Assembly: GCF_036346615.1 (NCBI RefSeq)
Contig: NZ_CP107836.1
Location: forward strand, 1,674,001 to 1,738,000
Direction of reading: 5' to 3'
Origin: Streptomyces sp. NBC_00523
GTDB taxonomy: Bacteria; Actinomycetota; Actinomycetes; Streptomycetales; Streptomycetaceae
DNA length: 64,000 bases
Positions 7,640 through 15,041 of this stretch are shown here, in pieces (the first letter of the stretch is position 1; each line of letters starts with the position of its first letter). The position numbers and the translations under genes are program-made. The notes beneath the pieces were generated by a model that searched no databases, was not told the origin of the DNA, and was given only the letters and a program-made list of their open reading frames with translations.

Positions 7640-9322
7640 CTATTCAGTGACCAGGAGTGGGTCTTGGACCCACATCCTGGCACTGCGGACATCCCGAACG
7701 GTTTTGGGTGTCCTGGTCGCCCGCGTTCTCGCCGCGCCCGGTGGCACGGATCGTGTCCGTGGTCCGGGAATGCGGGGGCGGGGTCCCTCACGCCCTGGGG
7801 CACCTGGTGCGGCCTGGACGGTCCGATGCCCGTGCGCATCGCTCTGGTGCGCACGGGGCGGTGTCGTCCGACGCCGGATCGGGTGTCCGAGGGCGCGTCG
7901 CCCGATCGCGATACCGGCGGCATCGTGACGGGACATCTTCCGGCGGGAGGTGGTCAGCGGCTTCTGCCAGTGCTGACCACCCCACATCGAGGTATAGGCC
8001 GGATCGACCGCGATGATCGCGAGACCGTATGCGGCGGCCATGGAAACCAGACGGGCCTTGAGCTTGCCGGTGGGCATACCGGAGATCAGCTGCCGGAAAC
8101 GCTTCCTCCGGCCGTGCTTCTCCCGCGTCTTCTCCGCCCCGAAGTCCAGGTCCTCGATGGCGATCGCGGTGACACCCGTCTGCCTCGCCCAGTGCAGGAG
8201 ACGGGTGAGAGCGTGGCGGACCTGCGCGTCACGATGCGCGGCCGTTCCTGACAGGCCGTAGCCGAAGCGGTGGGGTTCGCCGACCGGGTTGCCGTGCGTG
8301 TCAAGGCGGTAGGCGGCGAAGTGGTCGGCGTTGGTGTCCACCCCGATCACACCCCCGCCCCTCGCCGCATCCAACGGGACGGTCTGCACAACTGGCTTCT
8401 GCCAAGACGCCGTCAGGTACCAACGCCCCCGCCCGGCGTCGTAATGGATGCGGTAGGCAACGGCACGGTTGCCTTCGACGCGGTCGGCCCACTCCACGCC
8501 CCGGTGCGCGAACCCGACCGCGTGGGTGAGGGTGTAGCGGCCATGAGCGCTGTTGGCGAGGTGAGCGAGCGGGGCGGGCAGCTTGATGCTGACCTGGCCG
8601 TCCGGGGTGACGCGGATGGTCTCGTTGCCGTACCGCTTCCCGGACTCGCCGTCCGCCGCCAGGAACCACCGCGCCGCCTCCCACCGCCCCCGCCACTCCT
8701 CCTCGCTCAGCCCAGCCTCGGCCAGATGATGGCGGGTGTTCAACAGGCGCTTCCCGCCACGCACCACCCGCACCCGCCCCGACCGCCAGTCCGCGACAGC
8801 AGCCGCAAGCCGGTCCTCCAAGGCCTTGAGACGGCGGGACTTGTGAAACCACTCACCCCTGGACCGGTAACCACCCGCCGCACGCTTCGTCCCCTTGGCC
8901 CCGACCGGGAGCGACAACCGGTGCCGCAACGTCCTGATCCCGGCCTCCAGCGAACGGATATGCGCGGCCAGGCACCGCCGGGCCAGCGCCCACTGATCAT
9001 GCGACGCCTTCGTGATCGCCCCAGCAATCCGCGAAGACGACACCCCCGTCAACCCACGCTTACGCGAAGCCCACGACTCAGCACTGTGATCCAGGCCGAC
9101 CGCACACCGCGCCTTCAGATCACGCGACGCCAGCCCACCCTGGCAATCGCCGACGGCCCGCAACACCCGCTCGTCCTCGGGGGTGAGGCACTTCAGTCGG
9201 CCCCGCACCGCCACACCGGAGGGCCCGGGCGCCACGAACGGCGTCGCCAACTCCCGTATATCGCCCACCCACCACACCCCGCCCCATATCCGGTTCAACG
9301 CATCACCCGGCACAACGAGCAA
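7640..9322 (-). CDS. TnpB-related RuvC-type RNA-guided nuclease homologue
   Basis: 560 residues from a TTG start (GTG at 9214 is an alternative). The RuvC-like triad is intact: Asp329 in GVIGVDTNAD, Glu390 in AIAIEDLDF, Asp467 in MSRHDAAGIA. The segment IIAVDPAYTSMW is the TnpB NPAYTS motif, but the two CxxC pairs of the usual zinc ribbon that should follow are missing; no Cys lies between residues 443 and 467. The N-terminal half is basic and helical. The last 90 residues are Pro/Arg-rich low complexity. TnpB proteins are nucleases guided by an RNA from the element's right end; that this one is active is inferred from the catalytic residues only. Similar proteins are common in Streptomyces as 'TnpB-related'. 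Confidence 0.85.
   Translation of the reverse strand: MLVVPGDALNRIWGGVWWVGDIRELATPFVAPGPSGVAVRGRLKCLTPEDERVLRAVGDCQGGLASRDLKARCAVGLDHSAESWASRKRGLTGVSSSRIAGAITKASHDQWALARRCLAAHIRSLEAGIRTLRHRLSLPVGAKGTKRAAGGYRSRGEWFHKSRRLKALEDRLAAAVADWRSGRVRVVRGGKRLLNTRHHLAEAGLSEEEWRGRWEAARWFLAADGESGKRYGNETIRVTPDGQVSIKLPAPLAHLANSAHGRYTLTHAVGFAHRGVEWADRVEGNRAVAYRIHYDAGRGRWYLTASWQKPVVQTVPLDAARGGGVIGVDTNADHFAAYRLDTHGNPVGEPHRFGYGLSGTAAHRDAQVRHALTRLLHWARQTGVTAIAIEDLDFGAEKTREKHGRRKRFRQLISGMPTGKLKARLVSMAAAYGLAIIAVDPAYTSMWGGQHWQKPLTTSRRKMSRHDAAGIAIGRRALGHPIRRRTTPPRAHQSDAHGHRTVQAAPGAPGREGPRPRIPGPRTRSVPPGAARTRATRTPKTVRDVRSARMWVQDPLLVTE
7645..7685 (-). ncRNA. right-end palindrome of the TnpB-like element, candidate guide-RNA 3' hairpin
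   Basis: On the + strand: CAGTG, bulged A, CCAGGA, GTGGGTC, loop TTG, GACCCAC, bulged A, TCCTGG, CACTG. That is 18 base pairs broken only by one unpaired A on each side. It covers the last codons of the TnpB gene and ends about 6 nt from the transposon/MFS junction. Known omega/reRNAs of TnpB elements end at the right end with such a hairpin and take the adjoining flank as guide. Transcription and function here are inference. Confidence 0.55.
7829..7857 (-). repeat. perfect 10-bp stem-loop inside the tnpB 3' region
   Basis: CCCGTGCGCA and TGCGCACGGG flank a 9-nt loop. A weaker 7-bp stem (GATCGGG/CCCGATC) lies at 7877-7907. Both fall in the part of the gene coding for the low-complexity Pro/Arg tail, where an overlapping guide-RNA scaffold would be expected in a TnpB element. 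Confidence 0.5.
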
Positions 9323-9426
9323 CCACCCCGAAGGTCACCCATTCGATCCCAGAACCCGCATTCCCACCCTCGCTCGCGGGCCGCCCTGCGGCGGTGGAGG
9401 GCGCGGACAGCCGCTGACGGCCTCCC

Positions 9427-9963
9427 TCAGCCCGCGACCCGGCCCAGCATCTCGCGGGCGTACGCCTCGTCGTAGGCGCCGCCCGTGAGCAGCACCTGGA
9501 TGCAGATGCCGTCCATCAGGGCGACCAGGGCGCGGGCGGTGGCCGGGTCGGTGCGCGGGCGGAGCAGGGCGGTCACGCCGTCGGTCCACTCGGCGGCGAC
9601 CGGGCGCAGCGCGGGCCTGCGTACGGCGGCGAGATACAGCTCGTACTCCAGCTCGGCGTGGCCGCGCCCGCCCGCGAAGAACTCCCCGAGCAGCCGGGCG
9701 AGTTCGGTGGCGAGGTCCGCTTCCGGGTCGGCGAGGGCGGCGCTCTCGCGCAGGACGGCGGCGAAGTTCTCGTTGGTCCGGCGCAGGGCGGCGATCAGCA
9801 GTTCGTCCAGCGAGGCGAAGTGGTACGTGGTCGAGCCCAGCGGCACATCGGCCGCGGCGGCGACGGAGCGGTGGCTCAGCCCGGCGATGCCCCGCTCACC
9901 GGCCACCCGGATCGCCGCGTCGATGATCCGGTCGCGCCGCTCGGGGTCGTACCGCCGGGCCAT
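9427..9963 (-). CDS. TetR-family transcriptional regulator
   Basis: 178 residues. The N-terminal helix-turn-helix (RIIDAAIRVAGERGIAGLSHRSVAAAADVPLGSTTYHFASLDELL, residues about 12-58) is typical TetR; the C-terminal ligand domain is generic. Its ATG overlaps the TGA stop of the upstream SMR gene (TGATG), so the two are translationally coupled. It probably represses its own efflux operon, whose third gene (MFS) is now broken. GTGTAC repeats ahead of the SMR gene are candidate operators. Confidence 0.9.
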   Translation of the reverse strand: MARRYDPERRDRIIDAAIRVAGERGIAGLSHRSVAAAADVPLGSTTYHFASLDELLIAALRRTNENFAAVLRESAALADPEADLATELARLLGEFFAGGRGHAELEYELYLAAVRRPALRPVAAEWTDGVTALLRPRTDPATARALVALMDGICIQVLLTGGAYDEAYAREMLGRVAG

Positions 9964-10283
9964 CAGTGCGCGCCGCCCAGATTGAGCACCACCACACCGG
10001 CGATGACCAGCAGGACGCCGAGGGCCTTGAGCGGAGTGGCGGACTCCCCCAGGAAGAACATCCCGATGAGGGCCACGGCCGCGGTGCCGACGCCCGCCCA
10101 GATCGCGTAGGCGGTGCCGACGGACAGGGTCTTGAGGGTCTGGGCGAGCAGGGAGAAGGCCAGCAGATAACCGGCGACGGTGATCAGGGAGGGCCAGAGC
10201 CGGGTGAATCCCTCGCTGTACTTCATGGCGGTCGTCCCCGCCACCTCCGCCGCGATGGCCGCGGCGAGCAGTCCGTATCCCAT
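9963..10283 (-). CDS. small multidrug resistance (SMR) family transporter
   Basis: 106 residues, four membrane helices, conserved membrane Glu13 in the first helix (AAEVAGTTAMK), which in EmrE-type proteins binds the cation substrate and protons. Motifs AYAIWAGVGTAAVALIGMFFLGE and LGVLLVIAGVVVLNL match the EmrE/QacC group. Exports quaternary cations as a dimer. First gene of the smr-tetR operon; ATG preceded by TACACT 7 nt upstream, so likely leaderless. Confidence 0.92.
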   Translation of the reverse strand: MGYGLLAAAIAAEVAGTTAMKYSEGFTRLWPSLITVAGYLLAFSLLAQTLKTLSVGTAYAIWAGVGTAAVALIGMFFLGESATPLKALGVLLVIAGVVVLNLGGAH

Positions 10284-10297
10284 GTGTACGAGTGTAC
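10284..10297 (-). promoter_or_regulatory. SMR operon -10 and candidate TetR operator
   Basis: TACACT (10296-10291) lies 7 nt before the SMR ATG. GTGTAC occurs twice, at 10284-10289 and 10292-10297, a direct repeat with an 8-bp period that covers the -10 and the transcription start. Position suggests the TetR binding site; the assignment is inference. Confidence 0.45.
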
Positions 10298-10361
10298 GCA
10301 ACGCCTTGCCGCTACCGTGGTCCGTTCAGCACATGATCGAACAGATGGGCGGGGAGCGGCA

Positions 10362-11426
10362 GTGGCGCAGGACGCAGGGTGGGGCGGCTGGGGTGGCGGT
10401 GGCTGGATGCCGCCGAAGCCGGGGGTCATACCCCTGGGGCCGTTGAAGCTCGGGGACATATTCAACGGCGCGTTCTCGACGCTGGGCCGCTACGCCAAGC
10501 AGCTCTTCGCGGTGGGCGCGGCGCTGTACGGCGGGGCGCTGGTCGTACTGGGTGTGGCGGTCGCCGTCGCGTACGGGGCGGTCTCGGACCATCTGGACCG
10601 GCTGTTCGACCTGGACGAGGGCGAGGCCGCCGCCTCGCAGGACGTGGTCCCGGTGATCGTCGCGTTCGGCGTGGTCGTGCTGCTCGGGTTCCTCTCGATG
10701 GTGATCGCCTCGGCCGTGGTCTACGCGGCGGTGCCGGCGGTCCTCCAGGACGCGGTGCTGGGCCGGCCGACGACGTTCTCCGCGGTCTGGCGGCGGGCCT
10801 GGGCGCGCACGCCCGCGGTGATCGGCACGCTGCTGCTGACCGGGCTGATCACGATGGTGCCGATGGTGCTGGCGGTGGGCGCGCTCACCGCGGGCATCAT
10901 CGCCGCGGTCGCCACGGACGGCGGCGGGGCCGCGGTGACGCTGATCGTCGTGGGCGCGGTCTGCTTCCTCGCCTTCGTCCCGCTGGTCCTCTGGCTCTGG
11001 GTGCGGCTGGCGCTCGCCCCCGCGGCCGCCGTCTTCGAGAACCAGGGCCCCATGGCCTCGCTCCGCCGCTCGGCCCTGCTGGTGCGCGGCGACTGGTGGC
11101 GGATCTTCGGCATGATGCTCCTCGCGGGCATCATCTCCTCCGCGGTGAGCTACATCATCCAGCTGCCGTTCAACTTCCTCGGCATGTTCACCGGCGCGAT
11201 GGGCTCCACCGCCGTGGACGAGAACACGCACCCGGCCGCGATCATCACCGCCCTGGGCGGCTACCTGGTCCTCGCGGTGCTCGGCCAGCTCGTGGGCCAG
11301 CTGGTCGTCGCCGTGTTCCCGCCGCTGATCACGGGACTGCTGTACGTGGACCGGCGCATCCGCACCGAGAACCTGGCCCCGGTCCTCGCCGAGGCCGCCT
11401 CCGTACCACCGCCGTACGCGCCCTAG
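10362..11426 (+). CDS. multi-pass membrane protein (GdpP/glycerophosphodiesterase-type membrane domain)
   Basis: 354 residues from a GTG with GGGGAG upstream. A short Gly/Trp/Pro-rich N-terminus (VAQDAGWGGWGGGGWMPPKPG) precedes GVIPLGPLKLGDIFNGAFSTLGRYAK, the typical opening of this actinobacterial family, then six hydrophobic segments (about residues 45-75, 95-125, 150-180, 185-215, 245-275, 295-330). The segment PAAAVFENQGPMASLRRSALLVRGDWWRIFG is the conserved amphipathic loop. No catalytic domain is attached. Function unknown; located in the membrane. Confidence 0.82.
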   Translation: MAQDAGWGGWGGGGWMPPKPGVIPLGPLKLGDIFNGAFSTLGRYAKQLFAVGAALYGGALVVLGVAVAVAYGAVSDHLDRLFDLDEGEAAASQDVVPVIVAFGVVVLLGFLSMVIASAVVYAAVPAVLQDAVLGRPTTFSAVWRRAWARTPAVIGTLLLTGLITMVPMVLAVGALTAGIIAAVATDGGGAAVTLIVVGAVCFLAFVPLVLWLWVRLALAPAAAVFENQGPMASLRRSALLVRGDWWRIFGMMLLAGIISSAVSYIIQLPFNFLGMFTGAMGSTAVDENTHPAAIITALGGYLVLAVLGQLVGQLVVAVFPPLITGLLYVDRRIRTENLAPVLAEAASVPPPYAP

Positions 11427-11788
11427 TCGGTCAGCGTCTTCTTCGGGCGCAGTACGCAGAACTCGTTGCCCTCGGGATCGGCCAGCACCACCCACGTCAC
11501 GTCCGACGGCTGGCCGACCTCGATGCGCCGGGCGCCGAGCCCGGTGAGCCGCTCGACCTCGGCGGCCTGGTCGTCCGGCGAGAGGTCGATGTGCAGCCGG
11601 TTCTTGACCGCCTTGTCCTCGGGCACGGGCAGGAAGCAGATGCCGGGCAGCGCGGTCTCGTCGGCGCCGATGACGATCTCGTTCCCGTCCTCGTAGATCA
11701 CCCGCCAGTCCAGGGCGGCACACCAGAAGCGCGCCTGGGCGGGCAGGTCGTGGGCGTCGACGGCGAGCTGATGGAAGCGAAGGGCCAT
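11423..11788 (-). CDS. VOC-superfamily (glyoxalase/bleomycin-resistance-like) protein
   Basis: 121 residues, one complete VOC module: ALRFHQLAVDAHDLPAQARFWCAAL, then NRLHIDLSPDDQ and a final ADPEGNEFCVLRP, the hallmark end of this subgroup. VOC proteins bind a metal or small molecule through two beta-alpha-beta-beta-beta units. The substrate is unknown. CAGACT lies 7 nt before the ATG, suggesting a leaderless mRNA. The stop overlaps that of the convergent membrane-protein gene. A similar VOC gene lies at 29981. Confidence 0.85.
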   Translation of the reverse strand: MALRFHQLAVDAHDLPAQARFWCAALDWRVIYEDGNEIVIGADETALPGICFLPVPEDKAVKNRLHIDLSPDDQAAEVERLTGLGARRIEVGQPSDVTWVVLADPEGNEFCVLRPKKTLTD

Positions 11789-11830
11789 GGGCGCCAGTCT
11801 GCCCCGCGGCCCCCGCGCCCACAACGCCGA

Positions 11831-11859
11831 AACGGCCCCGGCGGGTTGCCGGGGCCGTT
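11831..11859 (-). terminator. suf operon terminator
   Basis: A perfect 11-bp stem (AACGGCCCCGG/CCGGGGCCGTT) with a 7-nt loop lies just beyond the sufT stop in the direction of suf transcription. Confidence 0.75.
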
Positions 11860-11886
11860 GTCGCGCGTACGGGTGTACGCGGAGGC

Positions 11887-12225
11887 TCAGACGTTGAAGC
11901 CCAGCGCGCGCAGCTGCTCGCGGCCGTCGTCCGTGATCTTGTCGGGGCCCCACGGCGGCATCCAGACCCAGTTGATCCGGAGCTCGTTGACGATGCCGTC
12001 CGTCGCGGACTTCGCCTGGTCCTCGATGACATCGGTCAGCGGACAGGCCGCGGACGTCAGGGTCATGTCGAGGGTGGCGATGTTGGCGTCATCGATGTGG
12101 ATGCCGTAGATCAGCCCCAGGTTGACGACGTCGATGCCCAGCTCGGGGTCGACCACGTCGTACAGCGCTTCGCGGACCTCCTCCTCGGAGGCCGGCTTGG
12201 TCGTCACGGTCTCGTTGTCGCTCAT
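11887..12225 (-). CDS. sufT: SufT/MIP18-family iron-sulfur assembly protein
   Basis: 112 residues, DUF59 family. The core shows VREALYDVVDPELGIDVVNLGLIYGI and TLTSAACPLTDVIEDQ with the single conserved Cys, followed by NWVWMPPWGPDKITDDGREQLRALGF. Such proteins act in Fe-S cluster delivery or maturation. It is the last gene of the suf operon; its ATG overlaps the sufU stop by 4 bp. Confidence 0.92.
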   Translation of the reverse strand: MSDNETVTTKPASEEEVREALYDVVDPELGIDVVNLGLIYGIHIDDANIATLDMTLTSAACPLTDVIEDQAKSATDGIVNELRINWVWMPPWGPDKITDDGREQLRALGFNV

Positions 12226-12677
12226 GCGGTCTTCCCTTCGGACAGCGCCTGCGCCGTCGCGTCCTTCCACGCCATCCAGCTCAGCAGCGCGCATTTCACC
12301 CGGGCCGGGTACTTGGAGACACCGGCGAACGCGACCGCGTCCTCCAGCACCTCTTCCATCGCGTCGTCGGGCTCCAGCTGCCCCTTCGACTGCATCAGTT
12401 CCAGGAACGCGGCCTGGATCTTCTGCGCCTCGCCCAGTTCCTTGCCCACCAGCAGCTCGTTCAGCACGGAGGCGCTGGCCTGGCTGATGGAGCAGCCCTG
12501 GCCCTCGTAGCTCACGTCGGCGAGGGTCTCGCCGTCGTACCGCACCCGCAGCGTGATCTCGTCACCACACGTCGGATTGACGTGGTGCACCTCGGCGTCG
12601 CCGTCCCGCAGACCGCGCCCGTGCGGGTGCTTGTAGTGGTCCAGGATCACTTCCTGGTACATGGAATCCAGCTTCAC
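12222..12677 (-). CDS. sufU: SufU (NifU-like) sulfur acceptor / Fe-S assembly protein
   Basis: 151 residues. The ligands that bind Zn2+ and accept sulfur from SufS are present: Cys37 (NPTCGDE), Asp39, Cys62 (GQGCSISQAS) and Cys129 (RVKCALL). The insertion between Cys62 and Cys129 is the Gram-positive SufU form. SufU works with the cysteine desulfurase encoded just upstream. No ATG overlap with sufS; the gap is 21 bp. Confidence 0.95.
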   Translation of the reverse strand: MKLDSMYQEVILDHYKHPHGRGLRDGDAEVHHVNPTCGDEITLRVRYDGETLADVSYEGQGCSISQASASVLNELLVGKELGEAQKIQAAFLELMQSKGQLEPDDAMEEVLEDAVAFAGVSKYPARVKCALLSWMAWKDATAQALSEGKTA

Positions 12678-12698
12678 GAGTTCAATCCCCAGCCGCGT

Positions 12699-13955
12699 CT
12701 AGGCGAAAAAATTCCGGACGTGTTCCAGGCCGTCCACCAGGGCGTCGACCTCGGCGGGCGTGGAGTACAGATAGAACGACGCTCGCGTCGTCGCAGGAAT
12801 TCCGTACCGCAGGCAGACCGGGCGGGCGCAGTGGTGGCCGACCCGGACCGCGATGCCCTGTTCGTCCAGCACCTGCCCCACGTCGTGCGGATGGATGTCG
12901 CCGAGCGTGAAGGAGATCGTCGCGCCGCGGTCCTCCGCGGTGGCCGGGCCGATGATCCTGAGGTCCGGCACCTCCAGGAGCCGCTTCACCGCGTAGGCGG
13001 TGATGGCCTGCTCATGGCGGTGGATGTTCTCCATGCCGATCGAGGAGAGGTAGTCCACGGCCGCGCCGAGGCCGACGGCCTGGGCGATCGGGGGCGTACC
13101 GGCCTCGAACTTGTGCGGCGCGGGCGCGTAGGTCGAGGAGTGCATCGACACGGTCTCGATCATCTCGCCGCCACCCAGGAACGGCGGCAGGTCCTCCAGG
13201 AGTTCCTGCCGTCCCCAGAGGACGCCGATGCCGGTCGGGCCGACCATCTTGTGACCGGTGAAGGCCACGAAGTCGGCCTGGAGCGCCTGCACGTCGAGCA
13301 CCATGTGCGGGGCCGCCTGGGAGGCGTCGACGCAGACGAGCGCACCGACCTCCTGGGCGCGGCGGACGATCTGCTCGACCGGGTTGTGCGTGCCCATGAT
13401 GTTCGAGACCAGCGTGAAGGAGACGATCTTCGTCTTCTCGGTGATGATCTCGTCGATGTTGGACAGGTCGAGCCGGCCGTCGTCGGTGATGCCGAACCAC
13501 TTCAGCTTCGCGCCCGTGCGCTGCGAGAGCAGCTGCCAGGGAACGATGTTGGAGTGGTGCTCCATCTCCGTGGTGACGATCTCGGTCTCGTGGTCGACCC
13601 GGTAGGGCTCGTCGGCCCAGCCGAGCATGTTGGCCACGAGGTTCAGCGACTCCGAGGCGTTCTTCGTGAAGATGACCTCGTCGCGACTGGGCGCGTTGAT
13701 GAAGGCGGCGACCTTGTCACGGGCGCCCTCGTACAGCGCCGTGGCCTCCTCCGCGATCGTGTACACGCCCCGGTGCACATTGGCGTTGTGGCGCTCGTAG
13801 TACTCGTTGAGGGCGTCGAGGACCTGGCGCGGCTTCTGCGAGGTCGCCGCGCTGTCCAGGTACACGATCTTCTTGCCGTCGTGGACCGTGCGGTCCAGGA
13901 GGGGGAAGTCCTTGCGGATCGCCTCGGTGTCGAGGAGGCCCGGCAGATATGTCAC
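12699..13955 (-). CDS. sufS: SufS cysteine desulfurase
   Basis: 418 residues. A PLP enzyme that takes sulfur from L-cysteine as a persulfide for Fe-S clusters. PLP lysine Lys236 lies in FTGHKMVGPTG; catalytic Cys376 lies in RVGHHCARP (class II group). SEMEHHSNIVPW-type and VSNIMGT segments match the family. Start overlaps the sufC stop by 4 bp, so translation is coupled. Confidence 0.96.
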   Translation of the reverse strand: MTYLPGLLDTEAIRKDFPLLDRTVHDGKKIVYLDSAATSQKPRQVLDALNEYYERHNANVHRGVYTIAEEATALYEGARDKVAAFINAPSRDEVIFTKNASESLNLVANMLGWADEPYRVDHETEIVTTEMEHHSNIVPWQLLSQRTGAKLKWFGITDDGRLDLSNIDEIITEKTKIVSFTLVSNIMGTHNPVEQIVRRAQEVGALVCVDASQAAPHMVLDVQALQADFVAFTGHKMVGPTGIGVLWGRQELLEDLPPFLGGGEMIETVSMHSSTYAPAPHKFEAGTPPIAQAVGLGAAVDYLSSIGMENIHRHEQAITAYAVKRLLEVPDLRIIGPATAEDRGATISFTLGDIHPHDVGQVLDEQGIAVRVGHHCARPVCLRYGIPATTRASFYLYSTPAEVDALVDGLEHVRNFFA

Positions 13956-14716
13956 GCGGCAGCGCCACCCTTCACGTAGGCCTCGTAGCCCTCGTTCTCC
14001 AGCTTGTCGGCCAGCTCGGCGCCGCCGGACTCGGCGATCCGGCCGTTGGCGAACACGTGCACGAAGTCGGGCTTGATGTACCGGAGGATCCGGGTGTAGT
14101 GCGTGATCAGCAGGGTGCCGACCTCGCCGGTCTCGCGGACCCGGTTGACGCCCTCGGAGACGATGCGCAGGGCGTCGACGTCCAGACCGGAGTCGGTCTC
14201 GTCCAGGATGGCGACCTTCGGCTTGAGGAGCTCCAGCTGAAGGATCTCGTGGCGCTTCTTCTCACCGCCGGAGAAGCCCTCGTTGACGTTGCGCTCGGCG
14301 AAGGACGGGTCCATCTGGAGGCCGGCCATCGTCTCCTTGACCTCCTTCACCCAGGTACGCAGCTTGGGCGCCTCGCCGCGGACGGCGGTGGCGGAGGTAC
14401 GCAGGAAGTTGGAGACCGAGACACCGGGGATCTCGACCGGGTACTGCATGGCGAGGAACAGGCCGGCGCGGGCCCGCTCGTCCACGGACATCTCCAGGAC
14501 GTCCTCGCCGTCCAGGGTCACCGTGCCGCTGGTGATCGTGTACTTGGGGTGGCCTGCGAGGGAGTACGCGAGGGTGGACTTGCCGGACCCGTTGGGGCCC
14601 ATGATGGCGTGGGTCTCGCCCTGCTTCACGGTCAGGTCGACGCCCTTGAGGATCTCCTTCGTGGCGTTGTCGGCCTCGACGGAAACGTGCAGGTCGCGGA
14701 TTTCAAGCGTTGCCAT
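13952..14716 (-). CDS. sufC: SufC ABC-type ATPase of the SufBCD scaffold
   Basis: 254 residues. Walker A GPNGSGKST (residues 40-48), signature FSGGEKKR, Walker B AILDETDSGLD and the switch His in LLITHYTRIL are all present. SufC powers cluster assembly on SufB-SufD and has no membrane partner. ATG at 14716 directly begins MATLEIRDLHV. Confidence 0.96.
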   Translation of the reverse strand: MATLEIRDLHVSVEADNATKEILKGVDLTVKQGETHAIMGPNGSGKSTLAYSLAGHPKYTITSGTVTLDGEDVLEMSVDERARAGLFLAMQYPVEIPGVSVSNFLRTSATAVRGEAPKLRTWVKEVKETMAGLQMDPSFAERNVNEGFSGGEKKRHEILQLELLKPKVAILDETDSGLDVDALRIVSEGVNRVRETGEVGTLLITHYTRILRYIKPDFVHVFANGRIAESGGAELADKLENEGYEAYVKGGAAA

Positions 14717-14723
14717 GGGTGAC

Positions 14724-15041
14724 TCAGGACTCCTGGGTGACGGAGACGAGCACATCGTCCCCTTCGATCTTGACGGGGTATACGGGGACGGGGCGCGTCG
14801 CGGGAAGGCCGGACGGCTTGCCGGTGCGCAGGTCGAAGCTCGATCCGTGCAGCCAGCACTCGATCGAACAGTCCTCGACCTCGCCCTCGGACAGCGAGAC
14901 GTTCGCGTGCGAGCAGATGTCGTTGATCGCGAACACCTCGCCCTCGGTGCGGACGACGGAGACCGGCGTGCCGTCGAGCTCCACCCGTTTGGGGGTGTCG
15001 TCCTCCAGCTCGCTCAGCGCACAGGCTTTGACGAAGGCCAT
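14724..15041 (-). CDS. Rieske-type [2Fe-2S] ferredoxin of the suf operon
   Basis: 105 residues. Rieske ligands Cys43-x-His45 (DICSHANVSL) and Cys62-x2-His65 (ECWLHGSSFD) are intact. Soluble, no signal peptide. This bacterial dioxygenase-ferredoxin-like protein sits in most actinobacterial suf operons between sufD and sufC; it may donate electrons during assembly, but that role is inferred. Its ATG overlaps the sufD stop by one base (TGATG). Confidence 0.92.
   Translation of the reverse strand: MAFVKACALSELEDDTPKRVELDGTPVSVVRTEGEVFAINDICSHANVSLSEGEVEDCSIECWLHGSSFDLRTGKPSGLPATRPVPVYPVKIEGDDVLVSVTQES

Larger units (their letters stand above)
7639..9400 (-). mobile_element. IS200/IS605-superfamily-like element encoding only a TnpB-type protein
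   Basis: The element holds one gene (7640-9322, leftward) and no TnpA. Its right end is marked by a 41-nt imperfect palindrome at 7645-7685, immediately beside the broken MFS frame. The left end is not defined; it lies between the tnpB start and the tetR stop at 9427, where a short CCGCC-N4-GGCGG hairpin sits at 9381-9394. Subterminal palindromes and absence of terminal inverted repeats are typical of IS200/IS605 and IS1341-like elements. The left coordinate given here is an estimate. Confidence 0.7.

Noticed and set aside
7640..9322. Transposase of the DDE type
   Set aside because: The conserved residues are those of a RuvC-like TnpB protein (VDTN, IED, HDAAG) with the PAYTS motif, not a DDE set.
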